A DNA stretch of 14,555 nucleotides, from assembly GCA_003661825.1 (NCBI GenBank), contig QMWW01000016.1:1-14555 (forward strand). Reading direction: 5' to 3'. This stretch comes from Thermoprotei archaeon. Lineage in GTDB: Archaea; Thermoproteota; Thermoprotei_A; Sulfolobales; Desulfurococcaceae. This document shows, in pieces, positions 1-6,132 of this stretch. Made by a program: the position numbers and the translations under genes. Numbering within the stretch: the first letter of the stretch is position 1; each line of letters opens with the position of its first letter. The notes beneath the pieces were generated by a model. That model was given only the letters and a program-made list of their open reading frames with translations. It was not told where the DNA came from and searched no databases.

Positions 1-843
1 GTATATACTGCTGGAGAAGCACAGACACTAATGGACATACATGGTATAATGCCTGGAAAAGAGATAGTTATCATAGGCTCAGGAGATGTAGGGCTTATTA
101 TGGCTAGAAGATTCGCACTAGAAGGAGCACGCGTTAAAGCCGTCATCGAGATACTGCCACATCCTGGCGGTTTGATGAGAAACGTTGTACAATGTCTAAA
201 AGACTTTAATATACCGCTACTCCTCAGCCACGTAGTCACTAAGATCATTGGTAAGAAGAGGGTAGAGAAAGTAGTTGTAGCTAAGGTGGGAGAAGGGTTC
301 AAGCCTGTAGAGGGTACAGAATTCGAAATCCCGTGCGATACCGTAGTTATAGCCGCTGGTTTAAGGCCTCATGTAGACCTACTAGAGAAGCTAGGTGTAC
401 TAATGGACCCTGCTACTGGCGGCCCCGTTGTAAACGAGTTGCTTGAAACAAGTGTGCCTGGAATATTCGCTGCTGGTAACGCATTGGTTATAAACGATCT
501 AGTTGACTACGTTGTTGAACAAGGAGAGCTAGCTGCTGAAGGAGCCCACTTATTTGTATCCAATGATGGCTTGCCTACAATTGACTGGAAACCTATTGTA
601 AAGGGTAGAAACGTAAGGTTAGTAGTACCCCACTACGTCAGCTGTGAGAGAAGAGTCACTATTTATGCTAGGGTTAGAGAGCCGGAAGAGAGAGTATTTG
701 CTAGGATACCCGAGATCGGTATCAGGAAGTTCTACATAGCCGTTAGACCCGCTGAGATGATAAGACTCGATCTAGAGAAGGAGGATCTATCAAAGGCTTT
801 ACACGAATCAAAGATCACTCTGGAGGTGAGCCCCCCTGGCTGA
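1..843 (+). CDS. FAD/NAD-dependent oxidoreductase of the G3P-dehydrogenase-associated type (5' partial)
   Basis: The reading frame is open from the first base, and the residues before the internal ATG at 31 (YTAGEAQTLMDIHG) match the family, so the gene starts upstream of the window. About 280 C-terminal residues are visible. The stretch IVIIGSGDVGLIMARR (bases 64-111) is the GxGxxG dinucleotide-binding loop of the pyridine nucleotide-disulfide oxidoreductase fold. TSVPGIFAAGNAL (bases 451-486) is the C-terminal FAD-binding motif, with Asn where many relatives have Asp. In bacteria and archaea this subfamily sits beside a FAD-dependent glycerol-3-phosphate dehydrogenase and a DUF1667 protein. 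The DUF1667 gene is indeed next, overlapping by 8 bases. Inferred role: cytosolic or membrane-associated electron transfer in glycerol-3-phosphate oxidation. The dehydrogenase itself would lie upstream, outside the window. Family is confident; substrate is inferred from context. Confidence 0.85.
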   Translation, partial: VYTAGEAQTLMDIHGIMPGKEIVIIGSGDVGLIMARRFALEGARVKAVIEILPHPGGLMRNVVQCLKDFNIPLLLSHVVTKIIGKKRVEKVVVAKVGEGFKPVEGTEFEIPCDTVVIAAGLRPHVDLLEKLGVLMDPATGGPVVNELLETSVPGIFAAGNALVINDLVDYVVEQGELAAEGAHLFVSNDGLPTIDWKPIVKGRNVRLVVPHYVSCERRVTIYARVREPEERVFARIPEIGIRKFYIAVRPAEMIRLDLEKEDLSKALHESKITLEVSPPG

Positions 844-1198
844 ACAAGAGCTGATATGTATACTCTGCCCTCTAAGCTGTACACTAAAAGTCGTAGTAAA
901 ACCTGGTGGAAAGATAACTGTAACAGGTAATCAGTGCGCTAGAGGAGTAGAGTATGCGAAGCAAGAAATACTGAACCCGGTAAGACCAGTAATGTCCGTT
1001 GTAAAAGTAAGAAACGGGGATATGCCCACAGTATCCGTTATAACGAGCAAGCCTGTACCGAAGAAGTGCATTCCCGAAGTCATGAAGGCTACAGCCGAGG
1101 TAGAAGTAGAAGCCCCCGTAGAACTAGGACAGGTCATACTGAAAAATATATGTGGAGCCGATATAATTGCTACGAGGAGAGTAAAAAGGGTAACATAA
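836..1198 (+). CDS. DUF1667-type small protein with four N-terminal cysteines, probable CTG start
   Basis: A 120-residue frame carries C8, C11, C15 and C34 in a CxxCxxxC...C arrangement (CILCPLSC, then GNQCARG). This is the signature of the DUF1667/COG3862 proteins that accompany glycerol-3-phosphate dehydrogenase operons. The spacing resembles a [4Fe-4S] or zinc site, but which is unproven. Starting at the first ATG (992) would remove all four of these cysteines, so the start must lie upstream. An in-frame TGA at 827-829 limits it, and only CTG codons lie between that stop and C8. CTG 836 stands 6 bases after a strong Shine-Dalgarno sequence, GGAGGTGA (822-829). The gene overlaps the end of the upstream oxidoreductase, implying translational coupling and a shared complex. 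A T-rich stretch follows the stop codon. Family is confident; the start codon is inference. Confidence 0.8.
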   Translation: MAEQELICILCPLSCTLKVVVKPGGKITVTGNQCARGVEYAKQEILNPVRPVMSVVKVRNGDMPTVSVITSKPVPKKCIPEVMKATAEVEVEAPVELGQVILKNICGADIIATRRVKRVT

Positions 1199-1200
1199 AC

Positions 1201-1214
1201 TTTTTCTCTTTCTC
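1201..1214 (+). terminator. T-rich transcription stop after the DUF1667 gene
   Basis: The bases TTTTTCTCTTTCTC lie directly after the TAA at 1196-1198. Runs of T on the coding strand terminate archaeal transcription without a hairpin. The following gene has its own TATA-like box. No other feature is recognised in the remainder of the 1199-1375 gap. Confidence 0.5.
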
Positions 1215-1347
1215 AGATCTTTATCCTAAAGTCCTCTAAGTGTTTTCCTCTATGAACCAACTACATGTTTGCAACTACTGCCTTATAACTAGTTCCGCTG
1301 AAGCCGTTGCTTTACACCCTTATTACCCAGCTTATCTAGGTATTGTA

Positions 1348-1355
1348 GTATAAAG
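1348..1355 (+). promoter_or_regulatory. TATA-like box for the HExxH protein gene
   Basis: GTATAAAG lies about 25 bases before the TTG at 1376. A TATA box at this distance places the transcription start at or next to the start codon, so the mRNA may be leaderless. In that case the AGGAGTG at 1361-1367 would not act as a ribosome binding site. Confidence 0.45.
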
Positions 1356-1375
1356 AAGACAGGAGTGCTAGAGCA

Positions 1376-2146
1376 TTGAAGATCATAGCTGTGGTATCGA
1401 AAACAGCGCATATTCTTGTCCAGCTCTACAGCCTGTACCAGGTGTATTCGGAGGATAGAACGCCACTACACCATCCATACTATGGCGAGATAAGCGAGCA
1501 ACTCTACTATGGGTACCTATTGGAGAGAGAAGGGCTATGGGAAGAAGCCTTTAAAGCTGTAATAGGATTGAATCACAGCAAGAAGGTTAATGGAGTGCTA
1601 AAAAAGATCGCGAAGACTAAAGTATATGGGTGGAGGAGCATTAGTTTGTTCCTTAGAAGGAGCGGTAGAAGCCTTGTCCAAGTATATGAATCGAAAAAGA
1701 AAGACATAAAGGCTCTTCTAACCAGTGTTCTAGGGGTTAGGAGGTTCTACAGTAAGGTCTACGCTATACTAGCGTTCAGCCCGCTTAGGCGATTAGTTGG
1801 GAACCCGCCAGTTTACAGCAAAGACGAGGAGTACACTATAGTGCCGTTATTTATAGGACTAGAGTCTACTCCAGAGAAAGTACTAGATCTACTCGTACAC
1901 GAGCTTTTACACGGACTTATAAAGCTCAACGATCTAGGGGTATCCGAAGAGGAAGAAGAGGAATTTATAGATATGCTATGTCCCGAGGGTTACCTGTCAC
2001 GTGAGCTAGGATTGGCTGAGAAGCCACGTATACTGGAATCAGGTTTCTCAGCAATAGTTGAGAGATACTTCTCGGAGAAAAAGTATTATGAACTCACCCT
2101 TATAGACTATATTAAGCTCTATAGGAGTAACCAGTATCTTCTATAG
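1376..2146 (+). CDS. Putative HExxH zinc metallopeptidase, unknown role
   Basis: This 256-residue protein is not one I recognise as a named family. The clear motif is HELLH at residues 175-179, within LLVHELLHGLIKL, the zinc-binding and catalytic helix of zincin proteases. An acidic run (EEEEEEF, 191-197) follows about a dozen residues later, and one of its Glu or Asp199 may be the third metal ligand as in gluzincins. No signal peptide or transmembrane segment is apparent, so it is probably cytosolic. The N-terminal half is rich in Tyr, Lys and Arg and has no motif I can name. The start is TTG 1376: an in-frame TAG at 1346-1348 rules out extension beyond that point, and AGGAGTG lies 8 bases before the TTG. 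The MoeA-like gene begins 18 bases after its stop, suggesting one transcription unit. Metal binding is well supported; protease activity is inference. Confidence 0.7.
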   Translation: MKIIAVVSKTAHILVQLYSLYQVYSEDRTPLHHPYYGEISEQLYYGYLLEREGLWEEAFKAVIGLNHSKKVNGVLKKIAKTKVYGWRSISLFLRRSGRSLVQVYESKKKDIKALLTSVLGVRRFYSKVYAILAFSPLRRLVGNPPVYSKDEEYTIVPLFIGLESTPEKVLDLLVHELLHGLIKLNDLGVSEEEEEEFIDMLCPEGYLSRELGLAEKPRILESGFSAIVERYFSEKKYYELTLIDYIKLYRSNQYLL

Positions 2147-2164
2147 CTTGGTTATGGTGATTTC

Positions 2165-3448
2165 TTGCATAGATACTTCAACGGAGTACGAGATAAAGAG
2201 TATAGAAGAATAAGCTTACCCGAGCTCTACGAAATCTTTAGAAAAAACGTTAGAGCTCTAGAGAAGGTTAAAGTAGAGACGAGGAACGCGCTAGGCTATG
2301 TTTTAGCCGAGCCAATATATGCTAGGTTTGATAGACCTCTAGCCGATATAAGCCATGTAGATGGTTTTGCGGTTAACGCAAGCGATCTAGTGTATGCATC
2401 TAAACACACCCCCGTTGTTCTCAAGCTGGTGAAGAGCATTGATCCAAGAAGAGCTGATAGCTATAAGCTGAGGAGAGGAGAAACTGTATTCGTTGAAACA
2501 GGGTATCCGATACCCGAAGGAGCTAATGCTGTAGTTCCAGTGGAGGACGTAGAGGTTAAGGGAGATAGAATACTATTTACTAAGCCAGTAGTACCGGGAA
2601 ATCATGTCTTTAAGCGTGGAACAGATTTCCGGGAAAATAGCCTGGTATTTAGACGGGGTACTAGGATAACGCCACTTGTAGTAAAGGCTCTGCTAGACCT
2701 AGGCTATGACGAAGTACTAGTGTATAGGAGGCCGCGTGTATCGATACTAAGCATAGGCGATGAGCTCATCGATGAAGCATATAAGCCTGGTTCTAACAAG
2801 CTACCAGCTTCTACTAGATTCATGGATGCTTACTCGCTTGAATACTATGGAGCAGAGATTACGTGTACAAGGATAGTTCCAGACGATCCACCCACAATAG
2901 CTAGCGAGGTATCTAATCTCCTAGGTGGCGTAGACCTAGTGGTAACCATTGGAGGCGTATCTATGGGTCCCCGCGACTACACCTGGATAGCGCTCTATAG
3001 AGAGCTTAAACCAAATGTGTGGTGGCGGGGCGTTAAGATTCTGCCGGGAAGATCGAACAGCGGGATGATTGTTGACGACAAACCAGTTATAAATCAACCA
3101 GGTCTCCATCAATCAAGTTTTACGACACTAGTGCTAATACTAACTCCGCTAGCAAACTACATGCAGGGAAGAGGGCTAAAACCCGTATATCCGTTTAGAG
3201 AGGTTATGCTAACCGAGGATCTAGTCAATAGTCGCTACATAGACCACTACCGCATACACTTCCTAGAGCTCAGAGACGGAGAAGCCACTCCTATTGAAAA
3301 CCCCGGCTCCTATCACTTAAGACCCATGACCGCTAGTACAGCGTTTACGGTGGTTGATCCAGGTATTGAGCGTATTAGAAAAGGTAGCTACATACGTGCC
3401 TACTTCTATCCACCAGTACATGTACCACGAGCACACCCTATACTATAG
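2165..3448 (+). CDS. moeA: MoeA-like molybdopterin molybdenum/tungsten transferase, divergent active site
   Basis: The 427-residue length and domain order fit MoeA, which inserts molybdate or tungstate into adenylylated molybdopterin. The N-terminal MoeA domain (about 15-175) has VDGFAV (65-70) and IPEGANAVVPVEDVE (116-130). The MoCF_biosynth domain (about 188-335) has IGDEL (197-201) and GGVSMGPRDY (263-272). A C-terminal beta domain occupies about 345-420. Two usually conserved loops differ. The KPGKP loop reads ILPGRSNSG (292-300) and the GLPGNPVS loop reads INQPGLHQSS (309-318). It may therefore be a specialised paralogue, for example tungsten-specific. TTG 2165 is the only start between the upstream in-frame stop (2144-2146) and the conserved domain; GGTGA (2156-2160) is a close ribosome binding site. 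It converges on the alkyltransferase gene with 2 bases between the stops. Family is confident; metal and activity are inferred. Confidence 0.88.
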   Translation: MHRYFNGVRDKEYRRISLPELYEIFRKNVRALEKVKVETRNALGYVLAEPIYARFDRPLADISHVDGFAVNASDLVYASKHTPVVLKLVKSIDPRRADSYKLRRGETVFVETGYPIPEGANAVVPVEDVEVKGDRILFTKPVVPGNHVFKRGTDFRENSLVFRRGTRITPLVVKALLDLGYDEVLVYRRPRVSILSIGDELIDEAYKPGSNKLPASTRFMDAYSLEYYGAEITCTRIVPDDPPTIASEVSNLLGGVDLVVTIGGVSMGPRDYTWIALYRELKPNVWWRGVKILPGRSNSGMIVDDKPVINQPGLHQSSFTTLVLILTPLANYMQGRGLKPVYPFREVMLTEDLVNSRYIDHYRIHFLELRDGEATPIENPGSYHLRPMTASTAFTVVDPGIERIRKGSYIRAYFYPPVHVPRAHPIL

Positions 3449-3450
3449 CA

Positions 3451-3816
3451 CTAGGTATTTGGAGTTAAAAGCTTGTTAGAGAGGTCTACGAAAGACTTTG
3501 GAGAAACCCTTCCATTTACAAACTCTACTCCCTCTAGCTCTAACAGCCTCTTCTTAAAAGCAGTACCTCCAGACGTATAGCCTCCAAGCCTACCATTAGA
3601 CATAACTACGCGGTGACAAGGCACTACGATTAAGTTCCTATTCTCCTTGAGAGCTACACCCACTAGTCTTGGGCTAATACCAAGTATTCTCGAGAGATCC
3701 CCGTAGCTAGTCACTTTACCAATAGGTATAAGCTGTGTAAGCAAGTATACAGCTTCAAATAACTCCTTCCTAGCAGCTTTGCGTATAGTCTTCTTTTCCG
3801 GCTCCCACACAATCAA
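3451..3816 (-). CDS. ogt: Methylated-DNA--protein-cysteine alkyltransferase (O6-alkylguanine repair), short form
   Basis: This 121-residue protein contains PCHRVV (66-71), with Cys67 the suicide acceptor that takes alkyl groups directly from O6-alkylguanine in DNA. Cys rather than Trp at this position separates it from the non-enzymatic ATL proteins. Upstream, IGKVTSYGDLSRILG (32-46) and SPRLVGVAL (48-56) form the helix-turn-helix, with Arg50 in the place of the base-flipping arginine. GRLGGYTSG (75-83) closes the active site. The protein consists essentially of the C-terminal catalytic domain and lacks the extra N-terminal domain of many homologues, though short single-domain forms are known. 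The start is TTG 3816, with GGTGAAGGT just upstream on the minus strand; GTG at codon 3 is an alternative. It lies downstream of the aldo/keto reductase on the same strand, separated by 161 bases that hold a probable C/D RNA. Confidence 0.9.
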   Translation of the reverse strand: MIVWEPEKKTIRKAARKELFEAVYLLTQLIPIGKVTSYGDLSRILGISPRLVGVALKENRNLIVVPCHRVVMSNGRLGGYTSGGTAFKKRLLELEGVEFVNGRVSPKSFVDLSNKLLTPNT

Positions 3817-3921
3817 TTACCTTCACCCCGTGCAGGCTCTACAGGAGGCTTTGCCTAGAGTAGAACAGGGCTCTGGATAGAGTTAAGCTTATCCGTAGAT
3901 TTAAGGAGTATTAGGTATTAG

Positions 3922-3972
3922 GTGATGAACGACCAATCTACCGTGGCTATATGCGGATAGCACCTTTACTGA
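3922..3972 (+). ncRNA. Probable C/D box guide sRNA (2'-O-methylation guide)
   Basis: The layout matches archaeal C/D guide RNAs. Box C is GTGATGA (3922-3928), followed by a 12-base guide ACGACCAATCTA (3929-3940) and a degenerate D' CCGT (3941-3944). A 6-base spacer leads to a C'-like ATGCGGA (3951-3957), an 11-base guide TAGCACCTTTA (3958-3968) and box D CTGA (3969-3972). The total is 51 bases. It lies wholly in the intergenic space between two minus-strand genes. Predicted targets are 5'-UAGAUUGGUCGU and 5'-UAAAGGUGCUA; I could not assign either to a known rRNA or tRNA position. The D' box is poor, which lowers confidence. The same order and nearly the same spacings recur in the element at 7911-7962. 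Confidence 0.55.
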
Positions 3973-3977
3973 TTGGG

Positions 3978-4808
3978 CTAAGCGCTCTCTAATGCTTCTA
4001 TGTCCTCTTCACTTAGCCTCCATCCCATAGAGCCAAGAATCTCGGTCAAGTGCTCTATGCTCTCAGTCTTAGGTATAGCTACTACGCGTGGACGAGATAT
4101 CAGGTAGTTTAAGGCAACCTGTGTAGCCGTTTTACCGTATTTCCTAGCTATTCTCTTCGCTATAGGGTGTTGAGCGACTCTTCCATGCTCTAGCGGCGTG
4201 TAGGCCTGAATGGTAACACCGTTGCTAATAGCGTATCTTAGAAGATCCTGCTCTGGAGTCTTGTGGAGAATACTATAGTGCACTTGGTCGACAACTATTT
4301 CGTATTTACGCGTACTATGTAGCGCTTTCTCAAGATCCTCTAGACCGAAATTACTAACGCCTATATACCTTGCTACTCCCTCCTCGACGAGGACTTCAAA
4401 ATTCCTTACCTGCTCCTCGATCGAAATAGAGGGATTAGGCCAGTGTATTAGGTACAGGTCGACACAGTCTAGACTAAGCCTTGATAAAGCTCTTCTACCA
4501 GCCTTTAGGACTCTATCTCGACTGGTTAAATGCCTGGGATCCATCTTAGTCGTTATAAACAGGTTCTCTCTACCAATCGCTCTAGCGACGCGGCCGACAA
4601 ACTCTTCAGCACGTCCTCTGTCGTAGATCTCGGCTGTATCCACATGGTTTATTCCATGCCGGATAGCATGCACAAATACCCTGTATGCTCTATTATAGTT
4701 CCTTATAGCCCATGTACCCAGACCTATAGCCGAGATCTTCTCGTCAGTCCTTCCCAGCTCTTTCCAATCACGGGGATCTACTGGGTACTTAGGCAAACTC
4801 CTCCCCAT
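3978..4808 (-). CDS. Aldo/keto reductase
   Basis: This is a 276-residue (alpha/beta)8 NAD(P)H-dependent carbonyl reductase. The full AKR catalytic tetrad is visible: Asp57 and Tyr62 (VDTAEIYDRG), Lys88 (TTKMD) and His122 (LIHWP). The usual cofactor-side motifs are also present: GVSNFG (150-155), AYTPLEHG (202-209) and AIPKTES (244-250), the last binding the NADP phosphate region. The N-terminal GLGTW (29-33) is typical. The substrate cannot be read from sequence; prokaryotic relatives reduce various aldehydes, 2-ketoaldehydes or diketo acids. The start is ATG 4808; no Shine-Dalgarno precedes it, so translation may be leaderless. It is divergent from the MoaB/MogA gene across a 175-base gap holding palindromic sites, and upstream of the alkyltransferase on the same strand. 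Family is certain, function general. Confidence 0.9.
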   Translation of the reverse strand: MGRSLPKYPVDPRDWKELGRTDEKISAIGLGTWAIRNYNRAYRVFVHAIRHGINHVDTAEIYDRGRAEEFVGRVARAIGRENLFITTKMDPRHLTSRDRVLKAGRRALSRLSLDCVDLYLIHWPNPSISIEEQVRNFEVLVEEGVARYIGVSNFGLEDLEKALHSTRKYEIVVDQVHYSILHKTPEQDLLRYAISNGVTIQAYTPLEHGRVAQHPIAKRIARKYGKTATQVALNYLISRPRVVAIPKTESIEHLTEILGSMGWRLSEEDIEALESA

Positions 4809-4838
4809 AAAATAGTGCTTGAATAATGCTTAGCTGAA

Positions 4839-4898
4839 TACCTACATAGAGTCATAGGTAGCATAACGGGGTTAAAGAGGTTAGGCCTGTAGGTACAG
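4839..4898. repeat. Two inverted repeats in the divergent AKR/MoaB intergenic region
   Basis: TACCTA at 4839-4844 pairs with TAGGTA at 4855-4860 around a 10-base centre. CTGTA (4887-4891) pairs with TACAG (4894-4898) around GG. Such symmetric sites between divergent genes could be operators. They are short enough to be chance, and the rest of the 4809-4983 gap shows only A/T-rich promoter-like stretches. Confidence 0.3.
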
Positions 4899-4983
4899 CG
4901 TCATCTAATAAATACTTCTAGGAGGGGTAAGGCCACTGTATTAAAGCGTGTAATACACTATGTTTAAACTAGGTGTTTAGCTA

Positions 4984-5472
4984 GTGTTATCGTTCAAAAT
5001 AGTAGTGGTTAGCGACCAGGTATATGAGGGTAAGAAAAGAGATGTTAGCGGGAGTATAGCGGAGAGAATCATAGTGTCACGTGGCTACAATGTGTGCGGT
5101 AAAACAGTCATACCTAACAGCTACAAGGAGATAGTCAGAGCTATTAGGAGTAGCGATAGATGCGACGTATTCCTGTTTATAGGCGGTACAGGGGCTTCGC
5201 CCAGGGATATAACGGTTGATGTAGTAAGATCTCTTGCATGGCGTCACATACCGGGGTATGGCGAGTATTTTAGGCTTAGATCGGTTAATAGAACAGGACT
5301 ACACGGCATACTCAGTAGAGCCGAGCTCTATGTACTCGGTGATGGGAGAATAGCAGTAGTTCTACCAGGTTCTCCTGACGCCGTCGAACTAGGCCTAGAG
5401 ATCCTCCTTGGCATAGTAGAGCACTTAGTTGAAGAAGTTAAGAGATACGAGGGTCCCCACCAGAAGCCTTAG
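4984..5472 (+). CDS. moaB: MoaB/MogA-type molybdopterin adenylyltransferase
   Basis: This 162-residue single-domain MoCF_biosynth protein is of the class that activates molybdopterin with ATP before metal insertion; in archaea MoaB does this job. Key motifs are VSDQVYEG (9-16), the phosphate-binding GGTGASPRD (67-75), HIPGYGEYFR (88-97), LSRAELYVLG (110-119) and LPGSPDAVELG (127-137). Length and order are those of the family. The start is GTG 4984, with AGGTG (4971-4975) 8 bases upstream as ribosome binding site; A/T-rich promoter candidates lie at about 4938-4968. It is the functional partner of the MoeA-like gene at 2165 but separated by two minus-strand genes, so the pair is not one operon. 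Its stop is 2 bases from the convergent thioredoxin-fold gene. Confidence 0.9.
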   Translation: MLSFKIVVVSDQVYEGKKRDVSGSIAERIIVSRGYNVCGKTVIPNSYKEIVRAIRSSDRCDVFLFIGGTGASPRDITVDVVRSLAWRHIPGYGEYFRLRSVNRTGLHGILSRAELYVLGDGRIAVVLPGSPDAVELGLEILLGIVEHLVEEVKRYEGPHQKP

Positions 5473-5474
5473 CA

Positions 5475-5972
5475 CTATATGGTGTAGCCGTTTTTACGTG
5501 CAAACTCCTCTATCATACTCGCTAGTTTATCCATTGTTTTAACACCTTCTACTTTCTCCTTATCGATTACGTTCCCATCCCTTACGCCAACTATAACTGT
5601 GGTCGGAGAAGCGTGTATATCGTACTTTTTAAACGTGCTACTAGCTGCTTCTGACCTACACCTACGGGCAAACCATTCACATAGCACGATTATGAAATAC
5701 ACATCTTTAAGGGAGGATCCTATCAGGGTTACGTAGGGAAACCAATGAATATCGTATACTCTACAAGCAGGGCATCTAATATTGTCGAAGTATATAACGT
5801 ATACCCCGTTTTTGCGGAACTCTGGTGGTCCACGTGTTTCGACTAGAACCCACTTCCCCTTATCCTTATCGTAGACGTATATGCCGTGTGGATTATCTAC
5901 ATCTACTCTATCATACGCGTTAACGACTCTGACCACATTTCCCAATAGCTTGCTAACAGCCATCAACGTCAA
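5475..5972 (-). CDS. Thioredoxin-fold protein with CPAC active site
   Basis: This 165-residue protein has the redox motif CPAC at 67-70, preceded by VYVIYFDNIR (57-66), the central strand of a thioredoxin fold. ASPTTVIVG (121-129) supplies the cis-proline loop (Pro123). An N-terminal segment of about 50 residues precedes the fold; it has no convincing signal peptide, so a cytosolic thiol-disulfide role is likely. Two further cysteines, Cys98 and Cys105, flank FARR and could form a second disulfide. The canonical WCGPC is absent, so this is a divergent family member. The start could be TTG 5972 or ATG 5963 (codon 4). A TATA box at 6001-6008 on this strand puts the transcript start within a few bases of 5972, favouring a nearly leaderless mRNA. 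The partner protein is unknown. Confidence 0.8.
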   Translation of the reverse strand: MTLMAVSKLLGNVVRVVNAYDRVDVDNPHGIYVYDKDKGKWVLVETRGPPEFRKNGVYVIYFDNIRCPACRVYDIHWFPYVTLIGSSLKDVYFIIVLCEWFARRCRSEAASSTFKKYDIHASPTTVIVGVRDGNVIDKEKVEGVKTMDKLASMIEEFARKNGYTI

Positions 5973-6000
5973 CCACGCTCTATTCTTCGATAGCTTAAGC

Positions 6001-6008
6001 TATATAAA
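6001..6008 (-). promoter_or_regulatory. TATA box for the thioredoxin-fold gene
   Basis: On the minus strand the sequence reads TTTATATA, about 29-36 bases before the TTG at 5972, the spacing expected for a short-leader or leaderless crenarchaeal promoter. Confidence 0.5.
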
Positions 6009-6132
6009 CGTAAAATACTTAGCGCTAACTAAAAGCTTAACCTCCACAACACATCCATACCTGAACTCAAAACCCAGGAGAAATAGCAATATATACGGTG
6101 CATGCCTAAGACTATACTGTAAGACCTCGGGA

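Noticed and set aside
992..1198. DUF1667 gene starting at ATG 992
   Set aside because: This start removes the CxxCxxxC...C motif and the whole conserved N-terminus, and no ribosome binding site precedes it.
1253..1315. C/D-like element in the gap before the zincin gene (CTATGAAC...CTGA)
   Set aside because: The putative C box does not match RTGATGA at enough positions, and no D'/C' pair is present.
3451..3816. Truncated or broken alkyltransferase
   Set aside because: The protein is short but contains the whole catalytic domain with intact PCHRVV, helix-turn-helix and GGY loop; single-domain forms are normal.
5881..6132. N-terminal extension of the alcohol dehydrogenase frame back to 5881
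   Set aside because: The residues are low-complexity Ser/Thr/Leu/Asn with no family resemblance, lie antisense to the 5' end of the thioredoxin-fold gene, and cross its TATA box. The family N-terminus begins near 6133-6169.
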